Positions 20,831-33,662 of a DNA stretch of 64,000 nucleotides are shown in pieces (positions within the stretch are counted from its first letter, which is position 1; each line of letters begins with the position of its first letter). The DNA comes from Hygrocybe punicea (lineage: Eukaryota; Basidiomycota; Agaricomycetes; Agaricales; Hygrophoraceae), in contig OY744462.1 of the NCBI GenBank assembly GCA_963556145.1, positions 3,658,001 to 3,722,000 of the forward strand, in the 5' to 3' direction. The notes beneath the pieces are model-generated. The model did not search any database. It saw only the letters and a program-made list of their open reading frames with translations, and was not told the DNA's origin. The translations under genes were made by a program, and so were the position numbers.

Positions 20831-23800
20831 ATGTCTTCTGACAGTAAACGCACGTTCCCCGCTCTCTCCAGCTCCAATTGGGGTCAGTGGTCTGACAACA
20901 TGGAGGCTTATCTAGCCACCAAGGAGCTTTGGGAATACGTTGATGGTTCTACACCCCAGCCTGTGCCAGCTGATGCTGCACATCCTACTGCTGCTGAGAA
21001 GAAAGAGCTTGCTGAGTGGAAGAGGAAAGCTGCAAAAGCTAGTGGGGAGATTTGGCTTGCACTGGAGGACAACCAGAAAGTGCACGTAAAAGCCTCAAAG
21101 GGGAATCCTGTTGTGATGTGGAAGGCCTTGGAGGCAGTCCACCTCCAAAAACGGCCAGGCGCTCGTTTCAACGCCTACAAAATCCTATTCAGCACTCGCA
21201 AGGATGACAACGAGACGCTCACTGAGCTCATGGCTCGTGCTGACAAGGCCATGCAGGACATTCAAGCCCTGCGTCCACCTGGATTCACCCTTGACGACCT
21301 CGACAAAGAACTCCTTTCCATGAGTCTCATCCTCGCTCTCCCCTCCGAATTCGATAACTTTGCCTCATCGCTACTCCTCCTCGACACTCTTGACCTCGAC
21401 AAACTCAAATCCGCATTCCAAAATGAAGAAAGCCAACGTCTTGCGCGCACCCTTGGTTCATCATCCCACCTTGCCTCATTCGCTTCAAAAGTCACCTGCT
21501 ATTTCTGTGGAAAAGAAGGCCATGTTGAGAGGGACTGCTCATTGAAGCAGAAAGCCTCAGCTGAGGCCAAAAAGCAGGGTGGCAACAAGCAGGGTCAGGG
21601 AAACCAACGGGCTTGGAAGCGCAGACAAAATGCAAAGGAGGCCTCCCAAGACATTCCTGAGAGCGCTCCTGTGCAAGCCAGCAATATTGCTGTTGTTGAG
21701 TTTGCGGGCAATGCAAGTTATCTTCCTCCTCACCGCAGCAATTGGCTGCAATCTCGAGCATGCACTGACTGGAACCCGGATACAGGTGCCACATCACATA
21801 TGACACCCCACCGACACTGGTTTCGCTCCTATTCCCCTCACATTGTCCCAATTCGCCTTGCCAATGATTCAATCATCTACTCGGCTGGGATGGGATCTGT
21901 TGAGTTTCAACCAGTCGCTAGGAGTATACCCCTGTATCCTGTTGTATTCCATGACGTCCTTCATGTACCTGATCTTGGCAGTAATCTACTCTCTCTGTTT
22001 CACCTCACACGTCAGAAAGGCTTCAAAATAGCCATTGAGGATGACAGGGTTCTGTTCCATCAGCAGAACCAACTTCGTTTTACTGCCACTGTTGACATTC
22101 ACAACGTCGGGTACTTGGACGGCAAAGTCATTGTGCCCCAGTCTCAGTCTGCTCACGCAGTTAGCACTTGTCCCCTGGATCTCACTCTCTGGCATCGTCG
22201 TTGTTCCCATCTCAACTTTGCTGATGTGGAACTCATGCGCAAGAACAAGCTTGTCACAGGGATGGTGATCAAGTCTCAGTCTACTCCTGATCCCATCTGT
22301 GAACCATGCATCTTTGGAAAGCAACACCGTCATGACATTCCCAAAACAGCCACTCGTCGCACTCAGATTCTTGATCTCATCCACATGGATCTGAAGGGCC
22401 CACTGCCTGTGCAAACAGCAGAGGGCTATTGCTATTGGGAACTGTTCATTGATGACAAGTCACGCTGGAAAACTGTTGCTTTCCTCAAGAAAAAGAGTGA
22501 TGCATTGGCTTCATTCAAGCTGTTCAAGGCAGATGCAGAGAACCAGACTGGCAGGAGAATCCGGTCTACCAGGGATGACAAAGGAGGTGAATACATTGGC
22601 CATGAATATGTTGACTTCTGTGCCAGTGAGGGAATCAAATGCCAACACACTGAACCCAATGAACCCCATCAGAATGGAGTTGCAGAGCGTGCCAATCGTG
22701 ATGTAGCTGGTGGCGCTACTGCACTCCTGGTTCAGGCAAAACTCCCTCCCTCCTTCTGGAAGCTAGCTGTGGCAGCCTTTGTGCACACCAGTAATAGGAC
22801 ACCTACTTCTGCTTTGGATGGAGAGACACCCTACTATGTCTGGAAACGTAAACGGCCTGACATTTCTTACTTTCGAGTGTTTGGTTGCTTGGCATATGTG
22901 CTGGTTCGCAAGGAAAAGAGGAAAGCACTGCAACCACACTCAAAGAAGTATATCTTTGTTGGCTATCCAGAAGGTGTCAAAGCATGGAAATTCTGGGACC
23001 CAGTAGAAAAGCGGATTATAATCAGTAGCCATGCAGTATTTGATGAGCGGTGTTTCCCTGGGAACTCTCCCACTGCCATTAACCTTGTCTCTGAGCCACC
23101 TGTTGTGGAGGCTCCTCCCAAACATCCTGGAGTGGTGCTCCATCCAGAGGGAGATGATGACAATGGTGATGAAGCACCTGCTCCTGCTGCTGAAAATGAT
23201 CCTGCACCTGGTGTTCCACTTCCTGCTGCTCCTCCAGTAGGTCCTGTTCGCAATCCAGCACCTGTTCTTCCACCTTCCAAACGCACGAATCCCCCCAGGT
23301 CCAGTCGTCCTCAAGGCTCCCTCAATGAATCTGCACTAGAGAGAAAGTACTTCACTCAGCCTGTGCCCCTACCTCAAACTCCTCCCCCATCTTCAGCTAC
23401 ACCCACTCCTGATCCCTTGCTTATGCCTCCTGTAAATCCAGCGCCAGCTCCAGCTCCAGCTTCAACTTCAACTCCATCAACTACATCTGTACATGACTCA
23501 AGCAGTGATGATGAACTCGATCTCCTGCCCAGAGATGAAAGTGATGATGAACTGGAATATGCTGATGCTGTCAGAGCAGGTCTGGCTTTTGTCACAGAAG
23601 GCCAACATCATGCCTACTTGACTTGGGATCAAGCAGTTGAATATGCATTCAATACCTCTGAGTGGGCATGCAAAACAGTCAATCATGATGGAGAGCCAAA
23701 CTCCTATGCTGAAGCAATGTCTTGCCCAGAAGAGGAGAGGAAACTCTGGCACAAAGCTGCTCTAGATGAGATTCAGGCCTTGATTGAGAATGGCACCTTT

Positions 23801-24042
23801 GATCTGGTTCAGCTTCCACCTGGCCGCAAAGCTATTGGCAGCCGCTGGGTGTTCAAAGTCAAAAAGAATGCTGATGGATCTATTGAGCGTCGCAAAGGGA
23901 GATTGGTGGCCCAAGGATATTCACAACGCCCAGGCTTTGATTTCACTGAAACATTTGCTCCTACTCCAAAATGGGCTGCTTTACGCGCCATCCTGGCATT
24001 GGCTGCACTTGAGGATCTCCACTTGGAGAGTGTAGACATTTC
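20831..24042 (+). CDS. Copia Gag-Pol, part 1 (Gag, protease, integrase, start of reverse transcriptase)
   Basis: ATG 20831 follows an in-frame TTG and gives MSSDSKRTFPALSSSNW. Domain order is as in Ty1/copia. Gag is followed by a CCHC knuckle CYFCGKEGHVERDC (about residue 220). The aspartic protease active site is DTGATSHM. The integrase HHCC unit (LWHRRCSHLNF...CEPCIFGKQHRH) precedes the catalytic core with HMDLKGPLP, DDKGGEY and PHQNGVAERANRD. A proline/serine-rich linker follows. Reverse transcriptase opens with GSRWVFKVKK...RLVAQGYSQ and reaches LESVDIS, where copy C is inserted at 24043. No frameshift or stop is present. Joining 24042 to 28297 gives VDISSAFLNGTLEEE in frame. Confidence 0.95.
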
Positions 24043-24473
24043 ACTTGGGGAAGTGGGCCATCGCAAGCGTGGCATGAACGAGTTCTTCTTGGTTCTATTC
24101 AATCATTTGATGTCCATTATTTATTCTACATAATCTGCAGTTGTAATGTATAACAAGAATAATCATAGTATATGTGAACATTGTCGGAATTTGGAATCAT
24201 ACATTCTATGTTATCCTGTTCTGTTAGTAACAATGTACTACTTGTCCTCAGTTGGGGCCTTTGATCAAGGGACTACTAATCTCTTGGACAATATTATTTA
24301 CACTTGTTCTTGCCATAGTTGTATATCAACAGTCATCCAACATTGGAGTGGACTGAATGTCAGTTATACAACAGTTTATCCTGGCATTTACCACTACCAC
24401 TGTTACCATTACTTATCAGTGCTCGGGCAATAAGTAACAATAAGAACTTAAGTGTTTGACATCATGTAATGTA

Positions 24474-24940
24474 TGGCCAGTCAGGGGTACACCCGCAGTG
24501 CTCTGGGGCTGTACTCGGACCCGTACCCGTCACAGGTACGTACCCGAGGCCAAAAGTACGGGTATGGCACGGGTTTTGCAGGGGTACAGGAAGAAACATG
24601 CAAAATACCCCATTTTTACCTGTTTTTGGTGGTTTTTATGGTTATTGTGGACGGAATACTGGTCGGATCCCTTTAGTGTAAAGGAGCACAATGTTCAGAA
24701 TACTGTGGGGAGTGTTGAGAGCATTTTTACATATTTTTACAAGCAATGATTCTCATTATATCCCTCAAAAATAGCGAAAAATACCCCAAAAATTGAGTTT
24801 TTGATGTTTCTTCTCCCAAAAAAAATACAGCCCATACCCGCATGGGTACTGCGGGTATTCTGAGGCTGGACTCGTACCCTTAACCCGTGGTACCCGTACT
24901 CTTAACCCCTGGGGGTATTGCATACCCTTGACCTGCCCTA
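24474..24940. mobile_element. hAT-type MITE inside copy C
   Basis: Same 467-bp MITE, same internal position and same TACATTACAT flanks as in copy B, in inverted orientation. It was therefore part of the ancestor of the B/C/D family. Confidence 0.7.
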
Positions 24941-25088
24941 ATGTAATGTATTTATAACATTCCTATATTTAATGGCCCACTTTCCCACCCTGAAGATTTC
25001 CTTTAATTTTGATGTCCAATATGAATTTACAATGGTGAAAATTTTGAATGTCCCACTTTCCCACCCAATAGTCCTCAATTATATTAAA

Positions 25089-25376
25089 TTACTGGTTTTG
25101 AGCATAAACTGCTAGCACAAGAATTTTATTTTCATATCTTTTAAAACCATCATCTGACATGATACCAATGTGACCATCTTGCTTACATGTTGCTCCAGTT
25201 GTCATACCATCATGATACCAAATTGTGCCATCTTCTGATATGAATTGAGATGTAGAGTGATATCCTCCAACATATACAATACCTCTTAGATACAAATTTA
25301 CTGACTTGTCATTTACATTTACAGTTATTTGATGGCTGGTAATCATGTTTATGTTGGGATATTCTAATACCAGCAA
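25089..25376 (-). pseudogene. Protease-domain remnant in copy C
   Basis: Identical in sequence to the 95-codon remnant of copy B, minus strand. The His box (GGYHSTSQF) and WYHDGMTTG box are present; the Cys box is missing. Confidence 0.8.
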
Positions 25377-25829
25377 CTCAGGTGTTTTGTATAGTATATG
25401 GTACGGATAATTGAAACATTACATAGTGGACTGAGCCGTGTACCGTGTAAACAAGGCCACCAGAGATTTCTGGTGCTTCAATCAATGGTCAGATAAACCA
25501 ACCCGTCTTTGTGAAGAAATCACATATGCAATGATGCATTGGCATTCACATTGGCCTGTCATGCAACACAAGTTAAATGAATGGTCAGAATGTGTCACTG
25601 ACAACAAGAAAGGAACCGTAAAACAGACATGAGAACTGTTGAGACCAGAGGGAATGGGGAACAGCAGGAGTAGTAGGAACACAACACAGTAGAATAGCAT
25701 GTTATGCACTAGCAGATGATGTGTCACAAGTGTAGCATTTAAGATTTCAAAGATAAATTTGGAAATTGATTATATAATATTTAATTTCTATTTAATAATT
25801 AAATATAAGTAAATATATGAGTCAAAAAT

Positions 25830-27690
25830 GGAAGGCCGGACACCCCCAACTTCGCGTTTTCAAGAGAAACAGGGTACGGGGATCTAGATGAGGGGTGTGG
25901 GACGGGGTGACATGGTGAGTGAAAACGGGGGGGGGGGTGGTTGGGCAGACAGCCGGAATCCGAGGGCCTGAGACCCCCCCGACCCCTCATTTTCAACGCG
26001 AACGGGGTCCGGGGGGTGTAGACTGGCCGGGGGTGGTCGAAAACGGGTGTCCTGGAGGTAGAAAAAGGGAGGGTGGTGGTGGTTGGGCAGAATGCCGGAT
26101 CGCGAGGGCCTGAGACCCCCCGACCCCTCGTGGTCGACGCGAACGAGGTGCAGGGGGTGTGCACTGGTCGGGGGTGATCGAAAACCGTACAGGGTGGGGC
26201 GTCCCGGGGGATGAAAAGGGGGGGGAGGGTTGCCGGTTGAGCAGACAGGCGGAATGCGAGGGCCGGAGACCCCCCGACCCCTCGTTGTCGACGCGAACGA
26301 GGTGCGGGGGGTGTAACCTAGCCGGGGGTAGTCATAAAAGCCGTGGGACGGGTTGTCCTGGGGGATGAAAAAGGGGGGGTGTTGCTGGTTGGGCAGACAG
26401 CCGGAATGCGAGGGCCTGAGATCCCCCGACCCCTCGTTTTCGACGCGAACGAGGTGCGGGGGGTGTAACCTAGCCGGGGGTGATCGAAAACCGGACGGGA
26501 TGGGGCGTCCCCGGGGGATGAAAAAAGGGGGGGTTGCTGGTTGGGCAGACAGCCGGAATGCGAGGGCCTGAGACCCCCCGACCCCTCGTATTCAACTCAA
26601 ACGAGGTGCGGGGGGTGCACAGTAGCCGGGGGTGATCGAAAACCGGACGTGGTGGGGCGTCCCAGGGGATGAAAAAAGGGGGGGTTGCTGGTTGGGCAGA
26701 CAGCCGGAATGCGAGGGCCTGAGACCCCCCGACCCCTCGTATTCAACTCAAACGAGGTGCGGGGGGTGCACAGCAGCCGGGGGTGATCGAAAACCGGACG
26801 TGGTGGGGCGTCCCAGGGGATGAAAAAAGGGGGGGTTGCTGGTTGGGCAGACAGCCAGAATGCGAGGGCCGGAGACCCCCCGACCCCTCGTTTTCGACGC
26901 GAACGAGGTGCGGGGGGTGTAGCCTAGCTGGGGGTGGTCGAAAAAGTCGCGGGACGGGCTGTCCTGGGGGATGAAAAAGGGGGGGTGTTGCTGGCTGGGC
27001 AGACAGGCGGAATGCGAGGGCCGGAGACCCCCCGACTTCTCGTTTTCAACGGGAACGAGGTGCGGGGGATCTAGACTGGCCAGGGATGGTCGACAACGGG
27101 GCTGGACCGGGTGTCCTGTTGGTAGAAAAAGGGCGGGTGGTGGTGGTGGGGCAGACAGCCGGATCGCGAGGTTTTGAGACCCCCCACTCGCGCGTTTTCA
27201 ACGGGAACGAGGTGCGGGGGGTGTAGCCTGGCCGGGGGTGGTCGAAAACACGGCGGGACGGGCTGTCCTGGTGGTTGAAAAAGGGGGATGTTGGTTGTTG
27301 GGCAGATAGCTGGATCGCGAGGGCCTGGGACCCCCCGACTCCTTGTTTTCAACGGGAACGAGGTGCGGGGGGTCTAGACTGGCCGGGGATGGTCGAAAAC
27401 GCGGCGGGGTGGGGCGTCCTGGTGGTTGAAAAAGGGGGATGTTGGTTGTTGGGCAGATAGCTGGATCGCGAGGGCCTGGGACCCCCCGACTCCTCGTTTT
27501 CAACGAGAACGAGGTGCGGGGGGTCTAGACTGGCCAGGGATGGTCGAACATAGGGCTGGGTGGGGCGTCCTGGTGGTTGAAAACGTTGGGGGGCGCTGGT
27601 TGGGCACAAGGCGGGAATGTGAGGTCCTCAGACCTCCCGACCCCTGGTTTTCGATGGAAACGGGTTGCAGGGGCTACAGACATCAGTACT
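25830..27690. repeat. 151-bp minisatellite, about 12 units (copy C)
   Basis: G-rich on plus. Twelve occurrences of the GAGACCCCCC/GGGACCCCCC core at about 151-bp spacing. One unit more than copy A and three more than copy B. Confidence 0.85.
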
Positions 27691-28296
27691 AGACCAAGGA
27701 CAATAAAACTACGTCCATACCTCTGTTACACCACCCCCTCGACGATGTTGCTGTTGAGCAACAGAAGGTTTGTGCACTCATCTGAGCTCGAAAGCTCTCA
27801 CTGTATATTTAAGACTCCGCTCTAATTTTAGCCACAACTCCGGACCACTCTTACTTGTTTGCATTCTAGAGACTCAGATATCACATTTTACAACTGCCTT
27901 CAGTGGACAAAAGTGACCCAGACATACACTAAAATACAGTTAGAAATTACCACATTTTTATTGGCAGTATAACATTAGTTATTGCATCTATACTCATTTC
28001 CTTGGCAAAGAATGGCTCACAGAGAGCCCAAATCATACCAGATCCCCTCCATATTTTTTTTCCAGCAGGACAGTCCCCATGACATCCTCCTCATCAAATC
28101 TGGTGACAGTCTATGCAGTGTGCAAGTCAATAGAGGCTCTGAATTCTGGAATGAAACCAGTCAAACGGGATTTTGAACTCAGTTGCCATATTGGGATGCA
28201 ATTTTCCCTCAGTCCCTGAGATGAATGAATGAATCACCTCAATGGCTGAAAACCGGGTTTATAAGAACGAGTTTTCCATAAATGGAAGAACTCGTA

Positions 28297-29518
28297 ATCT
28301 GCATTTCTCAATGGAACCCTTGAAGAAGAAGTCTACATGCGCCAGCCAGAGGGATTTGTTGAGAAGGGCAATGATTGGGTCTGGCATTTGCAGAAGTCAC
28401 TCTATGGGCTCAAACAGGCTGGACGATGCTGGCACAAGAAGCTTAATGCTGTCTTGGAGTCTATGGGCTTCAGGAGGATTGTTTGTGAACACAGCATCTG
28501 GATTTATGGCAAGGAGGACATGCGCATTATCATCCCAGTCTTTATTGATGACATGACCATTGCCTGCAAGTCCAAGGAGAAAATCAATCAGGTCATTGCA
28601 GAACTCAAGTTGCACTTCAAGCTCAGAGAGCTGGGACCCACGTCATGGCTGTTGGGTGTTGAAATCATCAGAGACAGATCCAAGCGCACTCTATCACTTT
28701 CTCAGCGCCAGTACATTCTCACACTGCTGGAACGCTTTGGACTCTCTGATTGCAACTCACTCAGCACTCCCATGGATCCTGGCTTGAAACTCAGCAATGA
28801 CATGTCTCCTACATCCTCCAAAGACATTGAGGAGATGCGTGCTGTTCCATACCTCCAAGCAGTTGGTGCATTGATGTATCTTGCCACTGCTACTCGTCCT
28901 GACATTGCCTATGCTGTTGGTGTACTTGCCCGGTTCAACAAGAATCCTGGAATGACCCACTGGAAAGCAGTGAAGCATCTCTTCCGCTACCTCAAAGGCA
29001 CTCTTGACCTCAAGCTTACCTATGCACCTGACCCCACATCCACTCAATTGTTCACCACTTACACCGATGCAGACCATGGTGGTAATCCTGACAATGGACG
29101 ATCCACAAGTGGTTATGTGGTGAAGATGGGCACTGGTGCAATCAGCTGGTCAAGCAAGCTTCAAGGGATTGTTGCGCTGTCAACCACAGAAGCAGAGTAT
29201 GTTGCGTCAACCTCTGCTGGCCAGGAAATCCTTTGGTTGCGGAATCTGTTCACTGAACTGGGATACACCATCACCATCTCCTCACCACTTCTCATTGATA
29301 ACCAATCTGCAATATCTGTTGCCAAGAATCCTGAGCATCATGGACGCATGAAACACTTGGATCTGCGGTTCTACTGGTTGCGTGATGAAGTGGAGAAGGG
29401 CAACATTAATGTGATGCATGTCAGGACAGATGATATGCCTGCAGACATCTTGACTAAAGCTCTTGGCCGGCCTAAGGTGATTGCTATGGTGGAAATGTTG
29501 GGATTGAGAAACTTGTAG
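28297..29518 (+). CDS. Copia Gag-Pol, part 2 (rest of reverse transcriptase and RNase H)
   Basis: Continues the 1,477-codon frame after copy C. The first codons give SAFLNGTLEEEVYMRQPEGF, then LYGLKQAGRCWHKKL. The RT catalytic box is PVFIDDMTIA (F-I-D-D). RNase H follows with YTDADHGGNPDNGRSTSGY, LSTTEAEYVA and a final DILTKALGRPK. The TAG stop is at 29516-29518, just upstream of the purine tract AAGAGGGAG and the 3' LTR. All catalytic residues look intact, so the element was functional before copy C entered. Confidence 0.95.
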
Positions 29519-29539
29519 AGTTGCCTGATCAAGAGGGAG

Positions 29540-29766
29540 TGTTAGGTTGTGATGAGTCACTCTACCACAAGAGAGTATGGACTTAGTAGATTTCGAAGAT
29601 TGTGGCTGATTGTTTGTATTTATTTGTCCCAAAGCGGTCAAACCTGGTGGGGAGCTCACTGTGTATCCTCAGTATTCACAGTGACCTCCTACCAGGTGAG
29701 TAGTGTAGTTTTGTATCACAAAATATATCAGTATTCACAGTGACCTCCTACCAGTTTATTTCAATA
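29540..29766 (+). repeat. 3' LTR of the copia element
   Basis: 227 bp, two substitutions relative to the 5' LTR. Preceded by the purine tract at 29531-29539 and followed by the ATACA target duplication. Confidence 0.95.
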
Positions 29767-29771
29767 ATACA

Positions 29772-30306
29772 TTGGACTTTCCAAAGTAAATAATTATATG
29801 TTCAGACCCGCCTTGTATGATAATGTATCACTGTATGACTGGATACGTCTTGCCACTATGGAACCAAAGAAAAGACGCACCAAAACAAAGACCAAAAGGG
29901 CCAGAAAAGAACCAGTGCAAAACCAAATTTTTGACAATCTAGGCTGTGATGATTTGTCTGACTCTTGCACTGAACCTACTAATGTTGACTATTCCAGTGA
30001 TGACAACTTGTCTGATGTCGTTGATAATGATATACTCATGGAGATAGATGAAATTCCAAAACCTGATAGTTTGAATAGACATGCAGGCACAGAAATAGCT
30101 GATAAAACAAATGAAGTTGATCTTGATAAATTGACAAAATTTGAAAATGATTATACTTTACATCCCAATCATCCACAATATCTTACCCACCATGCCAAAA
30201 TGAAAGGGAATGATCCTTTCATAGTTCCTAATTTTATTCCAAACACTTTGCCAAGGGCTGACCGTGGTGATCGAGAATATTATTGTTCTACAATGTTAAC
30301 GTTTTT
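29772..30306 (+). CDS. Hel-1 polyprotein, linker between Rep and helicase
   Basis: Reads on from 19836 after removal of copia: IGLSKVNNYMFRPALYDNVS, LYDWIRLATMEPKKRRTK, an acidic stretch, then HPNHPQYLTHHAKMKGND, PNFIPNTLPRADRGDREYYC and STMLTFF. This is the usual Helitron region joining Rep to helicase. The frame is interrupted by copy D at 30307; joining 30306 to 34561 gives TFFKPWRSGKELKSK in frame. Confidence 0.9.
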
Positions 30307-30944
30307 TACGAGTTCTTCCATTTATGGAAAACTCGTTCTTATAAACCCGGTTTTCAGCCATTGAGGTGATTCATTCATTCATCTCAGGGACTGAGGGAAA
30401 ATTGCATCCCAATATGGCAACTGAGTTCAAAATCCCGTTTGACTGGTTTCATTCCAGAATTCAGAGCCTCTATTGACTTGCACACTGCATAGACTGTCAC
30501 CAGATTTGATGAGGAGGATGTCATGGGGACTGTCCTGCTGGAAAAAAAATATGGAGGGGATCTGGTATGATTTGGGCTCTCTGTGAGCCATTCTTTGCCA
30601 AGGAAATGAGTATAGATGCAATAACTAATGTTATACTGCCAATAAAAATGTGGTAATTTCTAACTGTATTTTAGTGTATGTCTGGGTCACTTTTGTCCAC
30701 TGAAGGCAGTTGTAAAATGTGATATCTGAGTCTCTAGAATGCAAACAAGTAAGAGTGGTCCGGAGTTGTGGCTAAAATTAGAGCGGAGTCTTAAATATAC
30801 AGTGAGAGCTTTCGAGCTCAGATGAGTGCACAAACCTTCTGTTGCTCAACAGCAACATCGTCGAGGGGGTGGTGTAACAGAGGTATGGACGTAGTTTTAT
30901 TGTCCTTGGTCTAGTACTGATGTCTGTAGCCCCTGCAACCCGTT

Positions 30945-32760
30945 TCCATCGAAAACCAGGGGTCGGGAGGTCTGAGGACCTCACATTCCCGCCTTGTGCC
31001 CAACCAGCGCCCCCCAACGTTTTCAACCACCAGGACGCCCCACCCAGCCCTATGTTCGACCATCCCTGGCCAGTCTAGACCCCCCGCACCTCGTTCTCGT
31101 TGAAAACGAGGAGTCGGGGGGTCCCAGGCCCTCGCGATCCAGCTATCTGCCCAACAACCAACATCCCCCTTTTTCAACCACCAGGACGCCCCACCCCGCC
31201 GCGTTTTCGACCATCCCCGGCCAGTCTAGACCCCCCGCACCTCGTTCCCGTTGAAAACAAGGAGTCGGGGGGTCCCAGGCCCTCGCGATCCAGCTATCTG
31301 CCCAACAACCAACATCCCCCTTTTTCAACCACCAGGACAGCCCGTCCCGCCGTGTTTTCGACCACCCCCGGCCAGGCTACACCCCCCGCACCTCGTTCCC
31401 GTTGAAAACGCGCGAGTGGGGGGTCTCAAAACCTCGCGATCCGGCTGTCTGCCCCACCACCACCACCCGCCCTTTTTCTACCAACAGGACACCCGGTCCA
31501 GCCCCGTTGTCGACCATCCCTGGCCAGTCTAGATCCCCCGCACCTCGTTCCCGTTGAAAACGAGAAGTCGGGGGGTCTCCGGCCCTCGCATTCCGCCTGT
31601 CTGCCCAGCCAGCAACACCCCCCCTTTTTCATCCCCCAGGACAGCCCGTCCCGCAACTTTTTCGACCACCCCCAGCTAGGCTACACCCCCCGCACCTCGT
31701 TCGCGTCGAAAACGAGGGGTCGGGGGGTCTCCAGCCCTCGCATTCTGGCTGTCTGCCCAACCAGCAACCCCCCCTTTTTTCATCCCCTGGGACGCCCCAC
31801 CACGTCCGGTTTTCGATCACCCCCGGCTGCTGTGCACCCCCCGCACCTCGTTTGAGTTGAATACGAGGGGTCGGGGGGTCTCAGGCCCTCGCATTCCGGC
31901 TGTCTGCCCAACCAGCAACCCCCCCTTTTTTCATCCCCTGGGACGCCCCACCACGTCTGGTTTTCGATCACCCCCGGCTACTGTGCACCCCCCGCACCTC
32001 GTTTGAGTTGAATACGAGGGGTCGGGGGGTCTCCGGCCCTCGCATTCTGGCTGTCTGCCCAACCAGCAACCCCCCCTTTTTTCATCCCCCGGGGACGCCC
32101 CATCCCGTCCGGTTTTCGATCACCCCCGGCTAGGTTACACCCCCCGCACCTCGTTCGCGTCGAAAACGAGGGGTCGGGGGATCTCAGGCCCTCGCATTCC
32201 GGCTGTCTGCCCAACCAGCAACACCCCCCCTTTTTCATCCCCCAGGACAACCCGTCCCACGGCTTTTATGACTACCCCCGGCTAGGTTACACCCCCCGCA
32301 CCTCGTTCGCGTCGACAACGAGGGGTCGGGGGGTCTCCGGCCCTCGCATTCCGCCTGTCTGCTCAACCGGCAACCCTCCCCCCCCTTTTCATCCCCCGGG
32401 ACGCCCCACCCTGTACGGTTTTCGATCACCCCCGACCAGTGCACACCCCCTGCACCTCGTTCGCGTCGACCACGAGGGGTCGGGGGGTCTCAGGCCCTCG
32501 CGATCCGGCATTCTGCCCAACCACCACCACCCTCCCTTTTTCTACCTCCAGGACACCCGTTTTCGACCACCCCCGGCCAGTCTACACCCCCCGGACCCCG
32601 TTCGCGTTGAAAATGAGGGGTCGGGGGGGTCTCAGGCCCTCGGATTCCGGCTGTCTGCCCAACCACCCCCCCCCCCGTTTTCACTCACCATGTCACCCCG
32701 TCCCACACCCCTCATCTAGATCCCCGTACCCTGTTTCTCTTGAAAACGCGAAGTTGGGGG
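30945..32760. repeat. 151-bp minisatellite, about 12 units (copy D)
   Basis: C-rich on plus. Same unit and unit number as copy C, with scattered point differences between corresponding units. Confidence 0.8.
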
Positions 32761-33226
32761 TGTCCGGCCTTCCATTTTTGACTCATATATTTACTTATAT
32801 TTAATTATTAAATAGAAATTAAATATTATATAATCAATTTCCAAATTTATCTTTGAAATCTTAAATGCTACACTTGTGACACATCATCTGCTAGTGCATA
32901 ACATGCTATTCTACTGTGTTGTGTTCCTACTACTCCTGCTGTTCCCCATTCCCTCTGGTCTCAACAGTTCTCATGTCTGTTTTACGGTTCCTTTCTTGTT
33001 GTCAGTGACACATTCTGACCATTCATTTAACTTGTGTTGCATGACAGGCCAATGTGAATGCCAATGCATCATTGCATATGTGATTTCTTCACAAAGACGG
33101 GTTGGTTTATCTGACCATTGATTGAAGCACCAGAAATCTCTGGTGGCCTTGTTTACACGGTACACGGCTCAGTCCACTATGTAATGTTTCAATTATCCGT
33201 ACCATATACTATACAAAACACCTGAG

Positions 33227-33514
33227 TTGCTGGTATTAGAATATCCCAACATAAACATGATTACCAGCCATCAAATAACTGTAAATGTAAATGACAAGTC
33301 AGTAAATTTGTATCTAAGAGGTATTGTATATGTTGGAGGATATCACTCTACATCTCAATTCATATCAGAAGATGGCACAATTTGGTATCATGATGGTATG
33401 ACAACTGGAGCAACATGTAAGCAAGATGGTCACATTGGTATCATGTCAGATGATGGTTTTAAAAGATATGAAAATAAAATTCTTGTGCTAGCAGTTTATG
33501 CTCAAAACCAGTAA
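33227..33514 (+). pseudogene. Protease-domain remnant in copy D
   Basis: Same 95 codons as in copies B and C. Confidence 0.8.
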
Positions 33515-33662
33515 TTTAATATAATTGAGGACTATTGGGTGGGAAAGTGGGACATTCAAAATTTTCACCATTGTAAATTCATATTGGACATCAAAATTAA
33601 AGGAAATCTTCAGGGTGGGAAAGTGGGCCATTAAATATAGGAATGTTATAAATACATTACAT

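Larger units (their letters stand above)
24043..28296 (-). mobile_element. Non-autonomous Helitron2/Helentron-like element, copy C (4,254 bp)
   Basis: Minus-oriented full-length copy: 5' hairpin at 28263-28296, 3' hairpin and AAGT terminus at 24043-24085. It is inserted inside the copia reverse transcriptase. If the element is taken as T...T, the flanks join without gain or loss (gacatttc|atctgca), so no target duplication beyond an ambiguous T is seen. Its contents match copy D base-for-base over long stretches. Confidence 0.95.
19837..29766 (+). mobile_element. Ty1/copia LTR retrotransposon, structurally complete but interrupted by copy C
   Basis: 227-bp LTRs at 19837-20063 and 29540-29766 differ at only two positions. 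The target duplication ATACA is at 19832-19836 and 29767-29771. Without copy C the element would be 5,676 bp. It contains a primer-binding site, one gag-pol frame of 1,477 codons and a purine tract (29531-29539). It is inserted in sense orientation in the Hel-1 frame, and its excision restores ...GTYIGLSKVNNY... in Hel-1. The low LTR divergence implies a recent insertion. Confidence 0.95.

Noticed and set aside
25830..27690. CRISPR-like array
   Set aside because: Units are 151 bp, abut without unique spacers and lie in a transposon of a eukaryote.
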